NCBI GenBank assembly: GCA_028864875.1
Contig: JAGWLV010000005.1
Coordinates: 1-32,704, forward strand
Source: Patescibacteria group bacterium
GTDB lineage: Bacteria > Patescibacteriota > Minisyncoccia > Phycocordibacterales > SBAW01
Length of the DNA: 32,704 nucleotides
Direction of reading: 5' to 3'
Under the pieces are notes generated by a model. The model was not told the DNA's origin, did no database searches, and saw nothing but the letters and a program-made list of their open reading frames with translations. This document shows, one piece after another, positions 1 through 7,241 of this stretch. A program made the translations under genes and the position numbers. The stretch's first letter is position 1, and each line of letters begins with the position of its first letter.

Positions 1-1
1 G

Positions 2-145
2 AAGCGCGGCTTCTCCTCCAAGCGCAAATTCCTCCTCAACAACCTTGGAAAAGAATACTCCAACATTCTCAAGAATGTTGGAGTATCTGTACAAGCGCGG
101 GCGGAGGATGTGCCGCTTGAAGTGTGGCTCGAACTCAGCCGCTAG
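2..145 (+). CDS. rsmA: 16S rRNA (adenine-N6,N6)-dimethyltransferase RsmA/KsgA, C-terminal fragment (truncated at window edge)
   Basis: Frame 2 reads KRGFSSKRKFLLNNLGKEYSNILKNVGVSVQARAEDVPLEVWLELSR*, matching the KsgA C-terminal pattern (GFsqRRKxLxNNL ... RaEdlsvexwxxLar). Confidence 0.72.
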   Translation, partial: KRGFSSKRKFLLNNLGKEYSNILKNVGVSVQARAEDVPLEVWLELSR

Positions 146-528
146 ATCCCCAGACTACTGAGCCCCACATCAAGCGGCGAAGATGCGCCGCCATAGAGCA
201 CCTGGAAGCCCGCCCACACCGGCGGATGGAGTCCAAAACCTATACAGAGGATAGGTATGGGTGCCGCGAGGCCGAGCACTTGCTGACCCGGGTGGATGAG
301 CGGTGCCGGAGGGACAGAAACCGTTGTCGGACCCCATACGTAGGAGATAGGGAAAAACCCGGCGGGCTTGATGATGATGTTGATGGCTCCATGGATGCAA
401 AAATTCTCGGTAATCACCGTCCCGCCGAAAGAAAATATCGGCGAAACTTGCGCCGACGCGACCGCGGGCATCAAAAACCCCGCTACGCCAATCAAAAGTA
501 CGAGGGTGAGCCGAAAAGTGCGTTGCAT
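142..528 (-). CDS. Small exported hypothetical protein with signal peptide
   Basis: N-terminus MQRTFRLTLVLLIGVAGFLMPAVASAQ is a classic signal peptide; a TATACT hexamer sits 6 nt upstream of the ATG. Confidence 0.7.
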   Translation of the reverse strand: MQRTFRLTLVLLIGVAGFLMPAVASAQVSPIFSFGGTVITENFCIHGAINIIIKPAGFFPISYVWGPTTVSVPPAPLIHPGQQVLGLAAPIPILCIGFGLHPPVWAGFQVLYGGASSPLDVGLSSLGI

Positions 529-548
529 ATATACAGTATAATTTACTT
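529..548. promoter_or_regulatory. Divergent overlapping -10 elements, both apparently leaderless
   Basis: cat|atatacagtataatttactt|atg: plus-strand TATAAT (537-542) ends 6 nt before ATG 549; minus-strand TATACT (540-535) ends 6 nt before ATG 528. Confidence 0.55.
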
Positions 549-1433
549 ATGAGCCTGCGCGCCTACTTGCCCTCCACGCAATTCGGCTCTATGGCGTTCT
601 CCGTGGTCGCAGCCGGAGGGCTCGTGCTCGGCGCCTGGGCGCTCACACGCCCTATTGTGCCGGGGAGCCTTGCATCGACCGATACCCCTGGTGCGGCCGC
701 AAGTAGCGACTGGCAAAATTCGCTAGAAGACGTGCAGGCCCAAGCGCCCAACTTGCCCCAAGCGCCCGACCAATCGACGACCGATGCACTGCTGACCGCC
801 GCACAGAGCCACAACCTGACCTCGAGCGTCTCGCGCAGTCTCCTTGTAAACCTCTCCGCGGCAAGTGCGCAAGGATTGGGGCAGGATTTGCCTACGCAAG
901 ACAAACTCATCAGCTCCGCGCTCTCCCAAATCGACTCAACCGCGCCCGCACCCCCCTACACGCAGGCGGACATAACGGCTGCGGCGGCCTCCAAAGACAC
1001 CATGCGCGCGTGGGGCAACGGTGTGATGCGCATCATCGCCGCCCACCCACAAGCGAGCGCGCAAGACACGTACCTGTCGGTCGGCTACGCGGTCGACTAC
1101 CAAGACACCGGTAAGCTCGACCCCCTGAAGCCTATGGCGGCGGCGTACAAAGACATCGCCGCGCAAGTTATAGCGCTCCCCGTGCCCACAACGCTCGCTC
1201 CGCTCGCACTCTCCATCGCCAACAACTTCGCCGCGATGAGTGCGACGTACGCGGACATGCTCGCGGTCACGAGCGACCCACTGCGCGGGCTCGCAGGGCT
1301 CCAGCACTACGAGCAGCTGCAAACCCAGACACAGAGCGAATTCACAACAGTGGCGCAGCAGTTTAATAAGGACGGTATACTTTTTAGCAAGGACGAGCCG
1401 GGTGCCTCGTGGGCTCTTTTCCTGTCGCAATGA
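549..1433 (+). CDS. Hypothetical protein with N-terminal TM segment, first gene of T4SS-like locus
   Basis: 294-aa ORF; N-terminal hydrophobic segment (FSVVAAGGLVLGAWAL); stop overlaps the next start (ATGA). Confidence 0.7.
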   Translation: MSLRAYLPSTQFGSMAFSVVAAGGLVLGAWALTRPIVPGSLASTDTPGAAASSDWQNSLEDVQAQAPNLPQAPDQSTTDALLTAAQSHNLTSSVSRSLLVNLSAASAQGLGQDLPTQDKLISSALSQIDSTAPAPPYTQADITAAAASKDTMRAWGNGVMRIIAAHPQASAQDTYLSVGYAVDYQDTGKLDPLKPMAAAYKDIAAQVIALPVPTTLAPLALSIANNFAAMSATYADMLAVTSDPLRGLAGLQHYEQLQTQTQSEFTTVAQQFNKDGILFSKDEPGASWALFLSQ

Positions 1434-3415
1434 CCAAACGAATACTCATCATAGTCCTCTCCGCGCTGGCGCTTGTGCTCCTCGTGGGGGTGTTGTGGTG
1501 GATGTTTTTCTCGGGCGCGGCGCCCTCGGCACAGCAAACCGGCACCTTCGGACAGGGCGCCAACCGCTCTATAAGTAGTGGCGGCGGGGGCACGACGGGG
1601 GGCAACATCCCTGCACCGGTCGGGCAAGAAACCGGCACCAATGGTTTGGGCACCGGAGGAAACGTAAGCCTCGGCGGCGGGAGCGTACCGCTCCCCACCA
1701 TCCAGGTTGCCTCGAGCACCGGCGCACAGTGGCTCGACACAACAACCGGCGGGGGCGCGGTCGGCGGAGGAGGGGCCTCCTTCAACCCCAAAGCCATCAA
1801 TCAACTCAACAACGGCTCGATAGGCGGCACGGTGTCGGTGCTCGGCAGCGGTGGGGGTGCCTCCGCGGGCAACTCAAACAGCGGTGCGGGGATAGGCGCG
1901 GCGCTCGGGGTCGTCGGCATCGGCACCGCGCTGTGCACCGCGGGGTTGCTCTCCAGCTCGCTCACGGGCGGAGCAACCGGCGGCATTCTCAGCAGCCTCC
2001 CCACCGCGATTGCCGCGGTGCAGGTCAACTCTGTGGCGGGCAACGCCATTGCGAGCGCACAACTCACCGACGAAGCGGTGCGCAATAACTTCCTCAACTG
2101 CATCGCACGCACCATTGCCAAGGCCGCGCTCCAGCAAATTACCGCAAGTGTGGTCAACTGGATTAACTCCGGCTTTAACGGGAGCCCCTCCTTCGTGCAA
2201 AATTTCAATAAGTTCTTTACGAACGTCGCCGACCAGGCGGCGGGCGAGTATATCCGCGGCTCGGCGCTCTCCTTCCTGTGCTCGCCGTTCCAAACGCAAA
2301 TACGCATCGCCATCGCACAAAGTTACGCGCGGCGCAACGCAATGACTTGCTCGCTCACCGGGGTCATTAAAAACGCGAACGCGTTTATCAACGGCAACTT
2401 TTCCGCCGGCGGCTGGGGCGGGCTTCTGCGCTTTACGACCGTGCCGACCAACAACCCCTACGGTGCCTTTGCATATGCGCAAGCGGGGCTCGTGTACGCG
2501 CAGCAACAAGCGGTCGGTCAAAAGCAGCAGGAGCTCAATTATGGCAAGGGCTTCCTCTCCTACACCCAAGACAGCAACTGCACCACCGAAAGCGCACCGC
2601 CCTCCAACACGCAGGGCAAGTCGGTTACGGCAGTGCCCGACAACTCCGGCACAGTGGGTACCGGACTCTTCCGGGTATGTGACAGCAAAATTGTGACCCC
2701 AGGCGCGACCATCCAGGACTCTATTTCAAATACACTCAAGGTTTCGCAAGACACGCTCTCCGCCGCGGGCGTGTCGGGGAGCTTCGATGCAATTATTTCG
2801 GCGCTCATCACTCAGCTCATGGTGCGCACGCTCTACGGCGGACTCTCCAACCTCTCGGGGCAGGGCGGGTATTCGGCCAACTTCCTCACCCCCGACCAAC
2901 AACAGGCGCAGTCTTCGGGTCAAGCACTGCTCACCGACATGCAGGGCAAAGGCCAGCTCGCACAGCAGTTCGGACAAATCGCGCAGGGGAGCATCCAAGA
3001 CATCGAGAGTATGCAGAGCCAACTGCAGAGCACGGCCAACTGCTGGAGCACGCTCGCGTCCTCGACCTCGAGCTCTCAAAAGCAGGGGGCAGCGCAGACA
3101 CAGGCGCAGCAAATGCTCCTCAATCTCCACTCCTTTGACGCGCAAATAGACACGCTCAACAACGACATCATGCGCGCCAACGCCTCTATCGCGCTGCTGG
3201 AAACTCTGCAAAACCGCGTGCTGAACATCTCTTCGACCGCCACCGTGCAAGCTGTGGCCGCAGACTACACGGCCGCGCAGAACTCGGGCAAGCTCATCCT
3301 CCAAATCGACGTGACGACCGAGCAGCAAAACCGCACGACGCTCCAAGCACAACTCAGTGGTCTCAACGCCTCTGCAACCGACAGTCTCAGCCAATGCTAC
3401 GCCACAACGCCATGA
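1430..3415 (+). CDS. Large Gly/Ser/Gln-rich membrane-anchored protein of T4SS-like locus
   Basis: Preferred start ATG 1430 (MTKRILIIVLSALALVLLVGVLWWMFF) overlaps the upstream TGA as ATGA; the ORF-track start at 1409 is an upstream GTG. Gly-rich linker, then Gln-rich, probably coiled C-terminal part. Confidence 0.75.
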   Translation: MTKRILIIVLSALALVLLVGVLWWMFFSGAAPSAQQTGTFGQGANRSISSGGGGTTGGNIPAPVGQETGTNGLGTGGNVSLGGGSVPLPTIQVASSTGAQWLDTTTGGGAVGGGGASFNPKAINQLNNGSIGGTVSVLGSGGGASAGNSNSGAGIGAALGVVGIGTALCTAGLLSSSLTGGATGGILSSLPTAIAAVQVNSVAGNAIASAQLTDEAVRNNFLNCIARTIAKAALQQITASVVNWINSGFNGSPSFVQNFNKFFTNVADQAAGEYIRGSALSFLCSPFQTQIRIAIAQSYARRNAMTCSLTGVIKNANAFINGNFSAGGWGGLLRFTTVPTNNPYGAFAYAQAGLVYAQQQAVGQKQQELNYGKGFLSYTQDSNCTTESAPPSNTQGKSVTAVPDNSGTVGTGLFRVCDSKIVTPGATIQDSISNTLKVSQDTLSAAGVSGSFDAIISALITQLMVRTLYGGLSNLSGQGGYSANFLTPDQQQAQSSGQALLTDMQGKGQLAQQFGQIAQGSIQDIESMQSQLQSTANCWSTLASSTSSSQKQGAAQTQAQQMLLNLHSFDAQIDTLNNDIMRANASIALLETLQNRVLNISSTATVQAVAADYTAAQNSGKLILQIDVTTEQQNRTTLQAQLSGLNASATDSLSQCYATTP

Positions 3416-5460
3416 AGAAAATCCTGACAATCATAACACTTTTCCTTTTGCTCTCGCCGCTCGTGGCGTACGCAGCAGATGTGCCTGTGTTTGCAGAGCC
3501 TTCAGGCAGCTTTACCGTGGGCTCTGGTATAAACGCTGGTACACCAAACAACACTCCAGTTACAACAGTCAGCACACCTGATTTCTGCAGCAACATCAGT
3601 AGCTGCATCACCGGGGTTGTATACCTCGTCATGGTCGGCATCTTTGGCTCTATCGCGTATGTGTGTGCACTCTTCTTTGACGTTGCGGTGCAAGTGGCGC
3701 TGAATACCGCCGCGTACGCGCAGAGCTTTTTATCCCTCGGGTGGACGCAGGTGCGCGACATCGCCAACATGCTCTTTGTCTTTATTCTGCTCTACTTGGG
3801 GTGGACGGTGATGCTCAAAGCCGAGACGGTCAACACGACCCGCATGCTCGCGATGGTCATCGTGATGGCGCTTTTGGTGAACTTCAGCTTCTTTGCAACA
3901 CGCATTGTGATAGACGCGGGGAATATTATGGCGGTGCAATTTTATAACGCCATCCCTTCGACGGGATCTGCGGGAGCGATTACTTCTGGTGCAGGATTCG
4001 TCAACAATCAACTTGGCAATGCGCTTGCAAACGCGCAGGCTAAAGACCTCACCGGCGCCATCATGCAAAGTTTGGGCATCCAAACGCTCTTTAGCACGGG
4101 TGGTTTCCAGCAGTTTGCTCAGACAAATGCCGCACTCGCAGGACAAAGTGTTATCGCGACGTCGTTCCTCTATATTATGGCGGGCATCATGTTTGCACTC
4201 CTTGCGGCATCGTTCCTCTTTGCGGGGGCGAAGTTCATCATGCGGGTTGCGGGGCTGTGGTTCCTGCTTGTGGCTTCGCCCTTGGCGTTTGTGGCCAAGG
4301 CGACACCGCACTTCGAAGAATATTTTGACCGCTGGCTGCAGTTGTTGGTGCGCTACTCGGCGTACCCGGCAGTGTTTCTCTTCTGCTTCTGGCTCCAGAC
4401 GATATTCCTCACCAAACTCAACGCTTCTAACCCTTTTAGTGTCGGCTCTTCGGCAGATTTCGTCGTTACTCTCGGCGCAAATGTCGCCAACATGGGTATT
4501 CGCATGGGTTTTATACTCGCGACGACATACATCGCGCTCTCGGCCGCCGACCACGTGGTCAAACAGGGCGCCACGGCGGCGAGCGCCTTCCAGAAGTGGG
4601 GTCTCGGCGCCATCACCGGCGGGGTGGCCGGCTTGGCGGGGCGTTTGACTCTGGGACTCGGCGGCAATATCACTAACCGCTTTACGGGCGGTCCGCGCTC
4701 CGAATATCTGGCCAACCGCACGTACGATCCGCGCAATATTCCGGTATTGAGTACGCTCTGGAGAGGCACCGCCAAGGAACTTAAGCGCGGCGGGGAAGCC
4801 GCGCGCGCTGTGCTCCCGCAAGGAGTTCCACTCGACTACACCCGCCGGCCTATGAAAGAGAGCCGCTTTGCGGTGCAAACCAGACAACAACCGCAAGCCG
4901 CAACAGTAGGCGCGGCACAAAACGCGGGCCAACAAGGTCAGCAGGGTTCCGCGGGCGCGCAAGCTCAAGGGCAACAGCAAGGTCAGCAAGCGCGGCCGGT
5001 AGTGGTGCAACAGTCGGTGCGCCTCCCGCAGCGCCCGCCGCAACCGGTAGCGCCTCCCGCTACGGCGCCGGCGCCGATGGCTCCGCGCGCGACCGGTATC
5101 GACACCTCGGCGACCGACCGCATACTCAAGTACCTCAAGGAGCAGAAGAAAAATGTAAAGCAGATGGCGCGAGACACGAGCGCAGAATTTTCGGCACTCC
5201 GCAAACAAAACGGGAACGGGCCGATAAAAGACGCCGTGCTTAAAGCGGCCGAGCAAATCCGCGCCGGCGCGGTCGCGACCAAACTCGCTACGACCGAGCC
5301 CTCATTGCCCGCTGACCGCGCGGCGCGCTTTGAGGACCGCAGCAAGATGGTCACCCCGAACAACGACAACACCACTCCGCCGCCGCCCGCCGCACCCGCA
5401 GCCGCAAAACCCGCGCCGCCGAAAGAAGAGGACTACCCGTACCGCGAAGCGGCGGAGTAA
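3412..5460 (+). CDS. VirB6/TrbL-like polytopic membrane protein with long Gln/Pro/Ala-rich C-terminal tail
   Basis: Start ATG 3412 overlaps the upstream TGA (ATGA). Signal peptide, multiple TM segments including VRDIANMLFVFILLYLGWTVML, then a low-complexity tail. Confidence 0.75.
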   Translation: MKKILTIITLFLLLSPLVAYAADVPVFAEPSGSFTVGSGINAGTPNNTPVTTVSTPDFCSNISSCITGVVYLVMVGIFGSIAYVCALFFDVAVQVALNTAAYAQSFLSLGWTQVRDIANMLFVFILLYLGWTVMLKAETVNTTRMLAMVIVMALLVNFSFFATRIVIDAGNIMAVQFYNAIPSTGSAGAITSGAGFVNNQLGNALANAQAKDLTGAIMQSLGIQTLFSTGGFQQFAQTNAALAGQSVIATSFLYIMAGIMFALLAASFLFAGAKFIMRVAGLWFLLVASPLAFVAKATPHFEEYFDRWLQLLVRYSAYPAVFLFCFWLQTIFLTKLNASNPFSVGSSADFVVTLGANVANMGIRMGFILATTYIALSAADHVVKQGATAASAFQKWGLGAITGGVAGLAGRLTLGLGGNITNRFTGGPRSEYLANRTYDPRNIPVLSTLWRGTAKELKRGGEAARAVLPQGVPLDYTRRPMKESRFAVQTRQQPQAATVGAAQNAGQQGQQGSAGAQAQGQQQGQQARPVVVQQSVRLPQRPPQPVAPPATAPAPMAPRATGIDTSATDRILKYLKEQKKNVKQMARDTSAEFSALRKQNGNGPIKDAVLKAAEQIRAGAVATKLATTEPSLPADRAARFEDRSKMVTPNNDNTTPPPPAAPAAAKPAPPKEEDYPYREAAE

Positions 5461-5464
5461 GAGC

Positions 5465-5475
5465 AGCCTTCGGCT
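5465..5475. repeat. Short hairpin AGCC-TTC-GGCT (extended by GAG/CTC around a bulged C)
   Basis: Sequence gagcAGCCTTCGGCTctc immediately after the stop at 5460. Confidence 0.5.
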
Positions 5476-5479
5476 CTCA

Positions 5480-5538
5480 TATCACCGTCGCTCGCTCGGA
5501 AAAGAAAGTTTTCTTTTCGCTCGCTTCGCTAGGTGATA
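5480..5538. repeat. Nested inverted repeat: TATCACC...GGTGATA around an 8-bp GAAAAGAA/TTCTTTTC hairpin
   Basis: TATCACC 5480-5486 pairs with GGTGATA 5532-5538; GAAAAGAA 5499-5506 pairs with TTCTTTTC 5511-5518. Confidence 0.7.
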
Positions 5539-5548
5539 GCATACAAGT

Positions 5549-6082
5549 ATGGAGCAAGATATCGAACAAAAAATAATGACCCGGATGGCACAGCTTCCGC
5601 AAAACGTGCGCGACGCTATCGCCTCGGCCGACATGAGCACAAAAATCCGGGAGATAGGTACACGCAACCGCCTCCACATCGACCAAATAGGGGAGCTGGA
5701 GGATGAAGTGCTCATGGTCATGCTCGGCTTCACGCCGCTAGACACCTTCCCCGCGCACTTGAGCGAGAAGCTCAACACCCCCAAAGAGATGAGCGAAACG
5801 CTCGCCAAAGAACTCAACGACACCGTCTTCCTGCCCATCCGGGAAAATATGAAGAAGCCGGCAGAAGGCGCTGCACCCACGGAGCCCCTCAACGCGACTC
5901 CGCAGGAGGCAGTGAGGAGCGGAGTGGGTGCAGCGCCCGTAGCCCCCACGCCCAAAGTGGCCATTGTGGGGCCCACAACCGCACTCCCCAAAGCACCCGC
6001 CTCGCCGCTCGCACAAGAAATGCTTACGCAGAAGACTGCCACATACGCGACTGACCCGTATCGCGAGCCCGTCGAGCCGTAG
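5549..6082 (+). CDS. Hypothetical protein (177 aa), soluble, within T4SS-like locus
   Basis: Intact ORF MEQDIEQKIMTRMAQLPQNVRDAIASADMSTKIREIGTRNRLHIDQIGELEDEV...; TGATAGCAT extended -10-like motif 6 nt before ATG. Confidence 0.75.
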   Translation: MEQDIEQKIMTRMAQLPQNVRDAIASADMSTKIREIGTRNRLHIDQIGELEDEVLMVMLGFTPLDTFPAHLSEKLNTPKEMSETLAKELNDTVFLPIRENMKKPAEGAAPTEPLNATPQEAVRSGVGAAPVAPTPKVAIVGPTTALPKAPASPLAQEMLTQKTATYATDPYREPVEP

Positions 6083-6100
6083 CATCGACTTTCACACTTT

Positions 6101-6121
6101 GTTTCCGCCTACGGCGGAAAC
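6101..6121. terminator. 9-bp hairpin GTTTCCGCC-TAC-GGCGGAAAC between two T4SS-like genes
   Basis: Perfect 9-bp stem, 3-nt loop; lies just upstream of TATAAT at 6128-6133. No U-run follows, so terminator function is not certain. Confidence 0.5.
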
Positions 6122-6141
6122 GCCCTGTATAATTTAGGGTG

Positions 6142-6564
6142 ATGCAGTACCAAGTCCCTCAATTTATAGAAGTAGAGGACAAGATCTTCGGACCGCTCAC
6201 GCTCAAGCAGTTTATCTATCTCGCGGGCGGGGGAGGGTTGCTGCTGCTGTTTTTTACCCTCCTGCCATTCTATCTGACGGTTATTTTGGGGATACCGGTC
6301 ATAGCGTTTGCGCTCGCGCTCGCCTTCTACCAGGTCAACGGCCGCCCGTTTATTGTGGCGCTCGAGCACGCTATCTCCTACACGCTCGGCAACAAGCTCT
6401 ACCTCTGGAAGCAGCGCGAGCAGAAGGCCACACAAGCGGCTCAGGCGCCCGCCCCGCTCACCCAGCTTGTGCCGCGGCTCTCGCAGAGCAAGCTGCGCGA
6501 CCTTTCATGGTCGCTCAATATCAAAGACCAAGAAAACCGGTCACGCGGCGGGCTCGCTATTTGA
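6142..6564 (+). CDS. PrgI-family protein
   Basis: MQYQVPQFIEVEDKIFGPLTLKQFIYLAGGGGLLLLFFTLLPFYLTVILGIPVIAFALALAFYQVNGRPF: characteristic PrgI N-terminus plus two TMs. GTG 6139 is an alternative start. Confidence 0.88.
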   Translation: MQYQVPQFIEVEDKIFGPLTLKQFIYLAGGGGLLLLFFTLLPFYLTVILGIPVIAFALALAFYQVNGRPFIVALEHAISYTLGNKLYLWKQREQKATQAAQAPAPLTQLVPRLSQSKLRDLSWSLNIKDQENRSRGGLAI

Positions 6565-6579
6565 TGTACGGAAAATTGT

Positions 6580-7239
6580 ATGGCTGATCAAGCACCAAAA
6601 TCAAAAGGCACGCAGGACTTCGTCCCTATCAAAGAGGTGCGCGACGGCATCATCATCCTCAAGGACGGCTCGCTGCGCGCGCTCCTCATGGCCTCGTCCA
6701 TCAACCTCGCACTCAAAAGCGTCGACGAGCAGGCCGCGATAATTGCGCAGTTTCAAAACTTCCTCAACTCGCTTGAGTTTGCGGTGCAATTTTTTATCCA
6801 GAGCCGCGAGCTCGACATCCGCCCCTACATCGCGCTCTTGGAAGGCCGGCTCGCCGCAGAGCTCGACGACCTGATGAAGATCCAGATACGCGAGTACATC
6901 GCGTTCATTAAAGATTTTACGCAGCGCGCGGATATTATGGCCAAAAACTTCTTCATCGTCGTGCCCTACGACCCGGCGCCCATTGCGCGCGGCGCGCTAT
7001 CCTCCCTCATCCCCGGCAACGAGTCCTCGCAAAAGCCGGTGACTGACGAGCTCTTCGAGCAGTACCGCACACAACTCGAGCAGCGCATCAGTGTCATCGA
7101 ACAGGGTTTGGTGCGCACCGGCGTGCGCGTCGTCAACTTGGGCACCGAGGAGGTCATTGAACTCTTCTACAAACTCTTCAATCCCGGCGAGCTCGAAAAG
7201 CCCCTACAGGTCCAACAGGCCGCCGCAGCTGCACACTAG
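6580..7239 (+). CDS. TraC-like / VirB4 N-terminal-domain protein, encoded separately from the ATPase
   Basis: FVPIKEVRDGIIILKDGSLRALLMASSINLALKSVDEQAAIIAQFQNFLNSLEFAVQFFIQSRELDIRPYI resembles TraC/VirB4 N-terminal domains; located directly before the VirB4 ATPase. Confidence 0.75.
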   Translation: MADQAPKSKGTQDFVPIKEVRDGIIILKDGSLRALLMASSINLALKSVDEQAAIIAQFQNFLNSLEFAVQFFIQSRELDIRPYIALLEGRLAAELDDLMKIQIREYIAFIKDFTQRADIMAKNFFIVVPYDPAPIARGALSSLIPGNESSQKPVTDELFEQYRTQLEQRISVIEQGLVRTGVRVVNLGTEEVIELFYKLFNPGELEKPLQVQQAAAAAH

Positions 7240-7241
7240 CC

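Noticed and set aside
124-552. 142-aa plus-strand ORF overlapping the small exported protein
   Set aside because: The minus-strand frame has a clear signal peptide and -10; this frame is Arg-rich and overlaps rsmA.
3730-5256. 508-aa minus-strand ORF antisense to the VirB6-like gene
   Set aside because: Arg/His-rich shadow translation of a GC-rich gene with TM-coding sense strand; no domain, no promoter or SD.
5487-5530. CGCTCGCTCG / CGCTCGCTTCG short repeats as a CRISPR or tandem array
   Set aside because: Only two irregular copies flanking one hairpin, no spacers; better explained as part of the nested inverted repeat.
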